From a virus, in the IMG/VR virus record IMGVR_UViG_3300025771_000175, positions 1 through 24,746 of that record: 24,746 nucleotides of DNA. One strand, 5' to 3'. Of the stretch, positions 1 through 5,882 are shown piece after piece. Below the pieces are notes generated by a model that did no database searches, was not told the DNA's origin, and saw only the letters and a program-made list of their open reading frames with translations. The position numbers were made by a program, and so were the translations under genes. Every line of letters begins with the position of its first letter. Within the stretch, counting starts at the first letter, position 1.

Positions 1-415
1 GTATGTACTTGCTAGGTACTACGCCTTCACGCAGATAAGCAATGTGCGTATTGGGTAAAGGACACTTAATCTCTATCCCGCCATCAACGCCTATCAACCC
101 GTCTGGGCTAGCGCCACAATCCAAAGTGTCATGCAAGCACAATCCAACCTGTACCACCTCAACGCCATTGATAAACTCATACAGCGCTTTGGCAGCAGGT
201 TCTAACTCATTACCCCGTTCCATTGCCGCATTTGTGTAAAACTCTGGCAATTCTCCAGTAATCCTTTGAGCAATTAACTCGTTAATATAACCTTCAGCAG
301 ACGTACTGGGCTTGCCTGTGGGTGTAATTAGCTTGCCAAAGTTGCTAGCCGTAGGTTTCCCTAAGCGGCTTTGCAACCACTCGCTAGAGCCTTGCTCGAA
401 GTTACTGACTAACAT
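1..415 (-). CDS. YqaJ-family (lambda exonuclease-like) recombination exonuclease, partial
   Basis: The reading frame starts at the ATG at 415-413, behind an AGGAAG ribosome site, and stays open for 138 codons to the window edge, so the C-terminus is missing. Residues 8-19 (QGSSEWLQSRLG) followed by PTASNFGKLI are the typical N-terminus of the YqaJ viral recombinase family. An RG-x3-E helix (E72), SPDG with D105, and IEIK with E115 and K117 match the PD-(D/E)XK nuclease core. Proteins of this family degrade one strand from DNA ends and load a single-strand annealing protein. The start overlaps the end of the ERF gene by 14 bases, so the two are probably co-translated as a two-component annealing system. 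Family assignment is firm; the exact biological role (recombination, end processing, replication) is inferred. Confidence 0.9.
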   Translation of the reverse strand, partial: MLVSNFEQGSSEWLQSRLGKPTASNFGKLITPTGKPSTSAEGYINELIAQRITGELPEFYTNAAMERGNELEPAAKALYEFINGVEVVQVGLCLHDTLDCGASPDGLIGVDGGIEIKCPLPNTHIAYLREGVVPSKYI

Positions 416-980
416 CTTTTAACTTCCTGTTAAGCTGGCTCATTGCCTTATCGAATTGACTAGACAGCATCGCCTCAACTCCCTTGATATTAAAGGCTTT
501 GCAAAACTTCTCAATGTCCGAATCGGTCTTATCTAACAGGTCGTAGATAACCGATAACTGCGACTCGTCAATCAGGCTTGGCTTGTCACCGCGAATCATT
601 GCAGACTCAGCATCGTCATCGACCGCAGGTATACCGAACAGCGCCTGTAAAGCGTACCGTCTTGCGTAGGTTATAGCCGACCCTGCCGCCTGCGGATCAG
701 ACTTAACCATTGGCAAGGTAAAGTCGTTCTCTAACCATTGACCAGAAACGTGCATCAACCGCGTAACCACCCCGATTGAACTGTCTGACCTGTGTGGTAG
801 CTGCACATAACTAAGACCGTGTTTAGAGCATGGCTCCTTGATAACTTTGATAACGCTTGGAAGGTCAGCGTAGCTTGATTTAAAGAAGGGGTTGGCACTG
901 CCTTTCACAGCGCCTCCCATCTCACCTTGAGCCGCACAGAGCGCCTCAGCTAGTTTCTCTATACTCTCACTTGATCTCAT
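402..980 (-). CDS. erf: ERF-family single-strand annealing recombinase
   Basis: This 192-residue protein has the ERF signature: NPFFKSSYADLPSVI at residues 30-44, then the conserved QAAGSAITYARRYAL stretch at 97-111 followed by FGIPAVDDDAE. ERF proteins, first known from phage P22, bind single-stranded DNA and anneal complementary strands during genome circularisation and recombination. The ATG at 980-978 overlaps the stop of the upstream zinc-ribbon gene (ATGA) and has a GGAGGG ribosome site. The exonuclease gene follows directly, so the pair is analogous to lambda Bet/Exo. Length is normal for the compact phage versions, with a short Lys-rich C-terminal tail. It lies in the second transcription unit, separate from the structural genes. 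Confidence 0.93.
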   Translation of the reverse strand: MRSSESIEKLAEALCAAQGEMGGAVKGSANPFFKSSYADLPSVIKVIKEPCSKHGLSYVQLPHRSDSSIGVVTRLMHVSGQWLENDFTLPMVKSDPQAAGSAITYARRYALQALFGIPAVDDDAESAMIRGDKPSLIDESQLSVIYDLLDKTDSDIEKFCKAFNIKGVEAMLSSQFDKAMSQLNRKLKDVSQ

Positions 981-1300
981 ATCTTGCCCTCCTGAGCTAA
1001 TCTAATTGCACCGACCATCGAGTCGGCAAACGTATCGAACATTAATTGTGGATCGTTGATCTCGTATGCTTGAATCATTGTTTTCTGATACTCGTCAAAG
1101 TCAACCGCGTACTGACCAGTAATAATCTCACTCGCAAAAGCTAGGTCTTCTTGCGCCATATCCATGACATAAGTCTCGGCACACTCAGCGCACTTGGTAT
1201 GCTCCTCTCTGGTTAAAGGTTCAAGGCAAACATCGCACTCGTGTTCCACCTCTCTCCAATCCTCGGGACTAACGTGACTTTCAGCTAACAAAATTTTCAT
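977..1300 (-). CDS. Small acidic protein with a zinc-ribbon-like Cys pair motif, unknown function
   Basis: I do not recognise this protein. I place the start at the ATG at 1300-1298, because GGAGGG lies five bases upstream (AATGGAGGGAAGTCATG). An alternative TTG start at 1339 has no such site and would lengthen the overlap with the upstream gene. The resulting 107-residue protein has CDVC and CAEC separated by 11 residues (residues 22-41 of this start), a plausible zinc-binding knuckle. The rest is strongly acidic and probably helical. It overlaps the 56-residue gene upstream by 20 bases and the ERF gene downstream by 4, so it belongs to the recombination unit. A zinc-binding regulator, a recombination accessory or a host-takeover protein would all fit; nothing in the sequence decides. 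Confidence 0.75.
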   Translation of the reverse strand: MKILLAESHVSPEDWREVEHECDVCLEPLTREEHTKCAECAETYVMDMAQEDLAFASEIITGQYAVDFDEYQKTMIQAYEINDPQLMFDTFADSMVGAIRLAQEGKI

Positions 1301-1451
1301 GACTTCCCTCCATTTGAATTTCTGCGTAGCCTTCGGCAAACCCAGCCATGTAATCTGGATCGCTGTCTAAAGGCCATGAGTACATCTCCGCATCACAGTA
1401 GCCACACCACCGTAGCCACTCCGCATATTCGACTTGATTTAATTCATCCAT
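1281..1451 (-). CDS. 56-residue acidic protein with a WCGYC motif, unknown function
   Basis: This is the first gene after the 1481-1509 promoter. I choose the ATG at 1451-1449 because GGAGGG sits seven bases before it. An in-frame ATG at 1469 would start almost at the predicted transcription start and place the ribosome site inside the gene. The protein is acidic, aromatic-rich at its N-terminus (EYAEWLRWCGYCDAEMYSW) and carries one CxxC pair, which could bind a metal or be redox-active. I see no signal peptide or membrane segment. A first-in-operon position behind a strong promoter suggests an early or middle product made in quantity. I do not recognise the family. Confidence 0.65.
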   Translation of the reverse strand: MDELNQVEYAEWLRWCGYCDAEMYSWPLDSDPDYMAGFAEGYAEIQMEGSHENFVS

Positions 1452-1478
1452 GTGGTTTCCCTCCGTCATTCCACAAAC

Positions 1479-1512
1479 ACAGGTTAACCGATCTGTTTAC
1501 AGGTGTCAACAG
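1479..1512. promoter_or_regulatory. Operator-like repeats overlapping the promoter
   Basis: Three overlapping repeats lie on the promoter. ACAGGT occurs twice in the same direction at 1479-1484 and 1499-1504, exactly 20 bases apart (two helical turns). GGTTAACC at 1482-1489 is a perfect 8-base palindrome over the -10 box. CTGTTTACAG and GTGTCAACAG (1493-1512) form an imperfect 20-base inverted repeat (8 of 10 positions) over the spacer and -35 box. This arrangement is what a repressor or activator site would look like. No regulator gene is visible in the window, so the binding protein is unknown. Confidence 0.5.
1481..1509 (-). promoter_or_regulatory. Sigma70-type promoter for the recombination unit
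   Basis: On the minus strand TTGACA (1509-1504, a perfect -35 consensus) is followed by exactly 17 bases and TAACCT (1486-1481, a -10 box keeping the key T-A-T positions). Upstream (about 1515-1546) is an A/T-rich stretch with an A-run and AAAATAAAT that could serve as an UP element. Transcription should begin near 1474, giving a leader of about 20 bases before the 56-residue gene. It would drive the two small Cys-pair proteins, ERF and YqaJ separately from the late genes. Strength and timing are inferred from sequence only. Confidence 0.8.
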
Positions 1513-1572
1513 ATGCAATGATTTATTTTAAAGTTTTTTTGTGGTCTACTTGGATGGTGTTAATTGCAACTT

Positions 1573-1594
1573 GCCCGCTTCGGTGGGCTTTTTT
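1573..1594 (+). terminator. Intrinsic terminator facing rightward
   Basis: The plus strand reads GCCCGC, a TTCG loop, GTGGGC and then six T. That is a six-pair stem (one G-U wobble) closed by a C(UUCG)G tetraloop with an immediate U-run, the classic rho-independent form. Read on the minus strand, the wobble becomes an A-C mismatch, the loop becomes CGAA and no U-run follows. The element is therefore clearly a plus-strand terminator, although all surrounding genes are on the minus strand. Its T-run overlaps the last two bases of the lysozyme stop codon. Confidence 0.8.
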
Positions 1595-2006
1595 ATATCA
1601 GATACTCGCCACGCTCCAGCATATAAGCCAGTTCGTTAGCCCTATCCCCTACTTGAATTGCGTAACGTGAGTTTAATAATTCAGCGGCAGCTTGTGAGTA
1701 GTCCCTATTAGATAGGTGTTTAATCATCTTCTTAAAGCCTAAGAACCTGGGCAACCCCAAGTTAAACAGCAGGTCAACCATTGCCTCCTGCCTTACTATA
1801 TCTAAGTTAACAAACCACTCAAAGACTTCTAGCTCGTTGTAGCATCGCTCGATATCTGAGACGAGCATAATCTCTGCCTCATACCGACTGATACCCATGC
1901 TTTCTAGGTTTCTACCATAGCCGATAGTTAACTGATCTGTAGTACAGAGATACGGCTTTAGCCTTAGCCCTTCGTGTCTCTTTAACATCTCGACCAGGTT
2001 GCGCAT
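1593..2006 (-). CDS. Endolysin: GH24 (T4-type) lysozyme
   Basis: The 137-residue protein cleaves the MurNAc-GlcNAc bonds of peptidoglycan at lysis. HEGLRLKPYLCTTDQLTIGYG matches the GH24 active-site region; the triad is E12, then eight residues, C21, then five residues, T27. This is the E-8x-D/C-5x-T pattern, with Cys in place of the Asp of T4 lysozyme, a variant known in this family. Further family features are a DLLFNLG helix and a C-terminal NSRYAIQVGDRANEL stretch. There is no N-terminal signal or membrane anchor, so release should depend on the holin. The ATG overlaps the stop of the 39-residue gene (TAATG). It is the last gene of the late unit. Confidence 0.93.
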   Translation of the reverse strand: MRNLVEMLKRHEGLRLKPYLCTTDQLTIGYGRNLESMGISRYEAEIMLVSDIERCYNELEVFEWFVNLDIVRQEAMVDLLFNLGLPRFLGFKKMIKHLSNRDYSQAAAELLNSRYAIQVGDRANELAYMLERGEYLI

Positions 2007-2125
2007 TACTTCTTCTTCTTAGGCAGAGCAATAGCCACCGCTTGCTTCTGTGGGTAGCCCTCAGATAACAAAGTCTTAATGTTCTTCTTAACCGTTTTCT
2101 TGGAATAACCTTTTAATAATGGCAT
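2006..2125 (-). CDS. 39-residue basic protein between holin and lysozyme
   Basis: This short gene starts at an ATG overlapping the holin stop (TAATG) and ends in a TAA overlapping the lysozyme start (TAATG), so its boundaries are set by coupling on both sides. The product begins MPLLKGYSKKTVKKNIKTL, has a PQKQAVAIAL segment and ends PKKKK. Very small Lys-rich proteins with a KNIKTLxxEGxPQKQAxAIAL core are recurrent in phage genomes; I recognise the pattern but know of no function. About a third of the residues are Lys. It has no membrane segment. Its place inside the lysis cassette may be incidental or it may modulate lysis or bind nucleic acid. Confidence 0.85.
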   Translation of the reverse strand: MPLLKGYSKKTVKKNIKTLLSEGYPQKQAVAIALPKKKK

Positions 2126-2514
2126 TAGTTTCTCACTGTCTGAATTACTTTCTCGGCTGAACGCCCAACAACGTAGCCACCCAGACCTAACTGTAACAGA
2201 GTCCAGGCTTCATCACGTAATGGATTTGGTAGCCAGCCCAAGGCATCGCCAACGGCTAGGGCTAGAAAGGTAAGCATGGTTATTGGTCGCCATGTGGCGG
2301 TTATCCAATGCTCTGACTTAGCCTCGGCTGATACGATCTCAGCTTTGGCTGTCATTATTTCACGTTCGTATTTTAGAGAGGAGTCTAGGACTAGGGCTTG
2401 TATCTCTAACAAGCGCCTGTGTTGTTTAATGCGTTCTTCTTCAGAGGTGTGTAGCTCGTCGATTAACTCAGCAGCGGGTTTGAATATCCCCGCTATTAGG
2501 TCGATGAAGCCCAC
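2125..2514 (-). CDS. Holin of the 3TM (gene-transfer-agent type) family
   Basis: The 129-residue protein has an N-terminal amphipathic part (LIAGIFKPAAELIDELHTSEEE), a charged helical middle, then hydrophobic segments at about residues 76-95 and 103-118. The WRPITM motif and the C-terminal GLGGYVVGRSAEKV are characteristic of the GTA_holin_3TM family. These proteins are thought to permeabilise the inner membrane so the lysozyme can reach the cell wall. The start is GTG at 2514-2512, overlapping the upstream TAG (TAGTG) behind an AAGGTGG ribosome site. It lies directly in the cassette with a second membrane protein and the lysozyme. Confidence 0.85.
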   Translation of the reverse strand: MGFIDLIAGIFKPAAELIDELHTSEEERIKQHRRLLEIQALVLDSSLKYEREIMTAKAEIVSAEAKSEHWITATWRPITMLTFLALAVGDALGWLPNPLRDEAWTLLQLGLGGYVVGRSAEKVIQTVRN

Positions 2515-2846
2515 TAGATTCCACCTTTAATCCACAACCCAATCACGCCCATGACACCAGCCATAATAAGCCTTTCGATCCACTGGTTCTTGGCTATTGA
2601 TATCTCGATTGCTTGCAGTCTTTTCTCATGCCCTTTAACTTCTTCTTTAAGAAGTGACTCGACGTTATCCAATCGCTTATGCGCCCTATCAATACTGGTG
2701 TGAGAGTTAGCTTGACGCTGTTCTAAGACACTAAGTTTTTCTAGTGATGATGCTATCGAGTTTAGCGCAGACTTCATGTCTCTTAGATCATCGGCCATAG
2801 CCTCTTGCTGCACTTGTAGCTTGGCTACTGCCGATTCAACAGACAT
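2514..2846 (-). CDS. Coiled-coil protein with a C-terminal membrane anchor (lysis accessory)
   Basis: The 110-residue protein is predicted to be a long helical coiled coil over residues 5-88, with heptad-like Leu/Ile spacing (LQVQQEAMADDLRDMKSAL and later RLDNVESLLKEEV). A single hydrophobic segment follows at residues 92-109. This is the layout of haemolysin XhlA-type and other phage lysis-accessory proteins, in which the tail anchors the coiled coil in the inner membrane. It starts at ATG with an AAGGGG ribosome site and is followed without a gap by the holin. It may regulate the holin or be a second holin; no spanin pair is recognisable nearby, so a spanin-like role cannot be excluded. Confidence 0.75.
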   Translation of the reverse strand: MSVESAVAKLQVQQEAMADDLRDMKSALNSIASSLEKLSVLEQRQANSHTSIDRAHKRLDNVESLLKEEVKGHEKRLQAIEISIAKNQWIERLIMAGVMGVIGLWIKGGI

Positions 2847-2849
2847 AAA

Positions 2850-3113
2850 TTACCCCTTAATCTGCTTGATATTGTGTAAGACAACAATAGTATAAACACC
2901 ATTCAATACCCATACAATCCAGTGGTCAAAGACCAGCAGACCAATGATGATTATTGATAGCGACTTCATTAGGATTAAACCCTGAACAGGCCCAATCATT
3001 CTAAAGACGTAGTTCAATAATGGATTTAACTCGCGCCCGTTCATCTTCAAAGCCGTAAGGGTAGTCCATGAGTCAGCGACTTGTAAGAGTATAAATAGTA
3101 AAAAGGCTATCAT
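2850..3113 (-). CDS. Small membrane protein resembling DUF5658
   Basis: The 87-residue protein has three hydrophobic segments, at about residues 1-14, 41-61 and 65-81. Between the first two it carries D14, TT at 17-18 and GRELNPL at 26-32, and K50 lies in the second. The D..TT....G.ELNP......K pattern is what I associate with DUF5658-type integral membrane proteins, whose function is unknown. The ATG overlaps the stop of the appendage gene (ATGA). Its position at the head of the lysis cassette suggests a role in lysis or membrane perturbation, possibly as a second holin-like protein. The family call is from memory and moderate. Confidence 0.7.
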   Translation of the reverse strand: MIAFLLFILLQVADSWTTLTALKMNGRELNPLLNYVFRMIGPVQGLILMKSLSIIIIGLLVFDHWIVWVLNGVYTIVVLHNIKQIKG

Positions 3114-5470
3114 CGCGCCACCGCATTCTTAAATGGTGCTTCGGCAAATGCCATGTATATGTATGTACCGCCAGATGCGTTGTGTGATGGTGCGGTGCTT
3201 CTAACTTTAAACCCATTTGCTGTCAGATCAATAGGCTGTGTTGAAAGTTCCGCACCACTACCGTTTGCTAACAAACGAAGATTAGCTGGGTTATATGATG
3301 GTCTTGCGCTGTCGTGCATTGCCCACTCATCAGAAGAATCAGTTCTCTTAATCATAACAAAAGCAGGTCTGAAACCCGTGTAAACAAATGGTCCATCCGC
3401 TGATCCATTTCCGACATACGAGCCGAACTTGCTGAAGCCCTCTACGCTGTGGAAGCAGTAGGCTATGTGTTTATCATTTAGTTGGTTGGTAGCCAAACTG
3501 GTTTCGACACTAAAAACAGATGAAGTTGGGGCTGTATCATTCCAAACTGTATTGTTGTCTACGGTAGCATCGGTTGAGTTTAATATAAGAGCTTCTGTCT
3601 CAGGTGCAGAAGTGTTTGATGAGTGATATACAACCCACAAAACAGCATAGTCTCTATTTTTAACAATTATCATATCAGGTGCAGAACTTAACCCATGGCC
3701 AATAGTAGCCGCTGCCCCAGTACCTGTATAGCCTACAATACTAAATCCAGCGTCTACGTTAGCACTGACCTGTGAAGTGATTGATCCGTCTGTGTTTGTT
3801 ACTGCTGTGCCGCCAGCTTTCCAACACCACGCTACATAGGTGTTTGTATTTCCATTCACCAACCCATTCCCAGTTAAACTAAACCCATCTGAATCAAACG
3901 ATGGGAAATACCCAGTACCGCCGCCAAAATACTCAGCATCAGTTGCATTGCTTTTCAAAACTTTATCAGGGCCACGAACAACATCAAATAAAAAGTGATA
4001 ATCGGCGGGATCTGATCTTCCTTTAATCCAAACAAAGTCAGGCTCAAATCCAACCCCTGTTATTGATCGAGGCGAACCTGTGCCAGTGTAAGTCACAACA
4101 TTAAACTGCGTCTCGCTGTCTACAATAGTAGGCTCTGGTAGGTTGTCAGCGCATAGTGCTAAGAAGCCAGCAGGTGGCGTGTAGGTGAAATCTAATTGGC
4201 CAAAGTTTACTAATGACCAAGAACCGTCTACCGATGATTGATTATTACCAACAAACGCAAAAAGTGTATCTGATGAATTTAATCCAAGTGATGTTATTGT
4301 TCCTTGAGAAACACCATTCTTAAAAAACTCTGCACTGTCATTCGTTATGTCGATTGCACAGGTAATAACGTCATTGGTTGTGTAAGTTGCCCCGTATGCT
4401 GAATTAACTCCCGCAACAGTTTTTGATCCACCACAAAAATATGCAACGACACAATCAGATGAGCTATGCGTTGCTGAGTTTGGAGATTGATCTTGTGTGA
4501 TAAACCCCATTCCTGTAAGTGTGGTTGCGCCTTCCAATGTGCCAAGAGTTGCTTCAAAAATAAATTTGCCGCCTTGATTTACAGGAAGACCTATAGTTGA
4601 CGCAAAGTTCCAAACATTTTGTGAACCTGTTGTGGTTGCTACTAGATTACCATCTGAAAGTGTTGCGTAAGTCGGTTTTCTTAGTGGGTTCAGCGTAGAA
4701 AAATTATTCGTAGGCGTATCAAGCATTTGATCTGTGCTTGCTAAGTTGGTAGGTGTCCAATCGTTAGTGTTACCGCTAGTATCATCGCCTAGTGCAGCAC
4801 CGTCTTTGAATTCTAAATAGAATCCGTTAGTGCCGTATGTGCCTTCGTATGCTTTTGGAACCCACTCGCCTGTGGTTGCGTTAATCTCACCGAAGTCGTC
4901 AGCGGTTAGGGCTTGGCCGTCAATGAAGTTGACTTCTGAGAGATAGCCGTCAAAATGATTACCACTACCAAAGTACCTTCCAATGTTATGAGCATTTGTA
5001 GCATTTATCATGTGGTCAACATTAGCAATCGCAGTTGTCACTGCGAGAGTTTGTTGCACCCCATTTATATATACAGACAAAGTTGTTGCTGAGGCGTTTA
5101 GCGAAATGACTAAATGATACCAGCCACTTGCGTCACGCAAACTTGCATTGGTATCAATTACACCCCTACTCACCCCGCCAACAGTAGATAAAAATCTAAT
5201 CTGGTTTGTGCTAGTTATAAATAAAATTTCCGTCCTGTTGTTGGCATCTGTTCCTGTGCTAAACAATCTTGGAAAGGTTTCTGATAAACCCCCAAATTTA
5301 ACCCACCCACTCCATGTCCACGTCTTACGGTTACCCGCACTTGCTGGAGTACGCGTTAGATAGGCTGAGTCATCATTGTTGAAGCGTAGGGAGTTCGAGA
5401 TTGAATAGCCCCCGCCACCACCACCAAGAGCCGCAATTTCTTGAAATAGGTTAATGCCGAGGTCAATCAT
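3110..5470 (-). CDS. LamG/SPRY multi-domain virion appendage (probable receptor-binding protein)
   Basis: This 786-residue protein has three regions. Residues about 24-210 look like a concanavalin A/LamG domain (WTWSGWVKF, GWYHLVISLNASATTLSVYINGV, DGYLSEVNFIDGQALT). Residues about 270-425 look SPRY-like (GKFIFEATLG, CAIDITNDSAEFFKNGVSQG). Residues about 457-780 hold three degenerate repeats. There is no signal peptide, and a Gly6 linker (16-21) precedes the first domain. Such lectin-fold assemblies occur in phage tail and capsid appendages that contact cell-surface glycans. It follows the spike-base-type gene by one base, which suggests the smaller protein attaches it to the virion. Host-receptor binding is inferred from fold and position; a decoration role is the alternative. 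Confidence 0.8.
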   Translation of the reverse strand: MIDLGINLFQEIAALGGGGGGYSISNSLRFNNDDSAYLTRTPASAGNRKTWTWSGWVKFGGLSETFPRLFSTGTDANNRTEILFITSTNQIRFLSTVGGVSRGVIDTNASLRDASGWYHLVISLNASATTLSVYINGVQQTLAVTTAIANVDHMINATNAHNIGRYFGSGNHFDGYLSEVNFIDGQALTADDFGEINATTGEWVPKAYEGTYGTNGFYLEFKDGAALGDDTSGNTNDWTPTNLASTDQMLDTPTNNFSTLNPLRKPTYATLSDGNLVATTTGSQNVWNFASTIGLPVNQGGKFIFEATLGTLEGATTLTGMGFITQDQSPNSATHSSSDCVVAYFCGGSKTVAGVNSAYGATYTTNDVITCAIDITNDSAEFFKNGVSQGTITSLGLNSSDTLFAFVGNNQSSVDGSWSLVNFGQLDFTYTPPAGFLALCADNLPEPTIVDSETQFNVVTYTGTGSPRSITGVGFEPDFVWIKGRSDPADYHFLFDVVRGPDKVLKSNATDAEYFGGGTGYFPSFDSDGFSLTGNGLVNGNTNTYVAWCWKAGGTAVTNTDGSITSQVSANVDAGFSIVGYTGTGAAATIGHGLSSAPDMIIVKNRDYAVLWVVYHSSNTSAPETEALILNSTDATVDNNTVWNDTAPTSSVFSVETSLATNQLNDKHIAYCFHSVEGFSKFGSYVGNGSADGPFVYTGFRPAFVMIKRTDSSDEWAMHDSARPSYNPANLRLLANGSGAELSTQPIDLTANGFKVRSTAPSHNASGGTYIYMAFAEAPFKNAVAR
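3131..4102 (-). repeat. Three degenerate ~100-residue protein repeats inside the appendage gene
   Basis: Residues about 457-554, 576-678 and 679-780 of the appendage protein share an order of motifs. Each has a YTGTG or YVGNG entry strand, then PDFVWIK, PDMIIVK or PAFVMIK, then a variable middle, then a DGF-like turn, and finally YVAWCW, IAYCF or IYMAF. The copies are diverged at sequence level, so they are old duplications rather than recent ones. Confidence 0.65.
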
Positions 5471-5471
5471 A

Positions 5472-5726
5472 TTAGTACACCGCTACAATGTTGGTTGCGT
5501 CAGTTCCAGTTGCATACACTTTCAATATTCGAACAGGTAGGATAGAGCCAGCCAATACACCAGTGAATGTCACTGTGTCACCGCCCAATGTATCCACTTT
5601 AACTGCTCCTGCACCACCAACAAACAAAGCGCGAGCCGCGTGTGTTAGGTTAGCTGAATCGTTAGGGGTTACAGCAAATGCGTTACTTGCTGGTGCGTCA
5701 TATCCGCTTGCGTCTTTCATAGCCAT
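5472..5726 (-). CDS. 84-residue beta-rich structural protein of the spike-base type
   Basis: The protein begins MAMKDASGYDAPASN and contains AVTPNDSANL, ALFVGGAGAVKV and a C-terminal PVRILKVYATGTDATNIVAVY. The pattern (TPxDS, a predicted strand with xxVGGAG, L-PVR, ATGT-A) matches small beta-rich proteins found beside phage tail or spike genes, including the spike base protein family of gene transfer agents. The ATG has an AAGGAG ribosome site seven bases upstream. The large appendage gene starts one base after its stop, so it likely forms the base of that appendage. The family match is from memory and should be treated as moderate. Confidence 0.7.
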   Translation of the reverse strand: MAMKDASGYDAPASNAFAVTPNDSANLTHAARALFVGGAGAVKVDTLGGDTVTFTGVLAGSILPVRILKVYATGTDATNIVAVY

Positions 5727-5729
5727 AAT

Positions 5730-5882
5730 TTAACTCCTTGCTGTTTTAGCAGCGTCTTTAAAATCTTTAGCCGTTGGCGCACCTTTAGTGCCAGGCTTTC
5801 TCATGCGCTCACCAGAACCAGAAGCAATACGCTCCCGCTTCTTCATTATGTTGTAGTATAAACCCTTCTTCGGTTTTCTCAT
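5730..5882 (-). CDS. 50-residue basic conserved phage protein
   Basis: The frame runs from the ATG at 5882-5880 (overlapping the HNH gene stop as ATGA) to a TAA just before the ribosome site of the next gene. The product starts MRKPKKGLYYNIMKKRERI and contains SGSGERMRKPGTKGAPTAKD. The KKGLYxNI-KR-RI-xGSGExMRKPGxKGAPTA pattern recurs in small phage proteins whose function I do not know. It is highly basic, has no membrane segment and is likely largely unstructured, so nucleic-acid binding or a minor virion role is possible. Confidence 0.85.
   Translation of the reverse strand: MRKPKKGLYYNIMKKRERIASGSGERMRKPGTKGAPTAKDFKDAAKTARS

Noticed and set aside
1301-1339. TTG start for a longer zinc-ribbon protein
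   Set aside because: No ribosome site precedes the TTG, whereas GGAGGG is correctly placed before the ATG at 1300.
1452-1469. ATG at 1469 as start of the 56-residue gene
   Set aside because: It would leave almost no leader after the predicted transcription start and put the GGAGGG site inside the gene; the ATG at 1451 is correctly spaced from it.
1493-1512. LexA-type SOS box
   Set aside because: The CTG and CAG ends are 14 bases apart rather than the 10 of the gammaproteobacterial LexA site, so I kept it only as an unspecified dyad.
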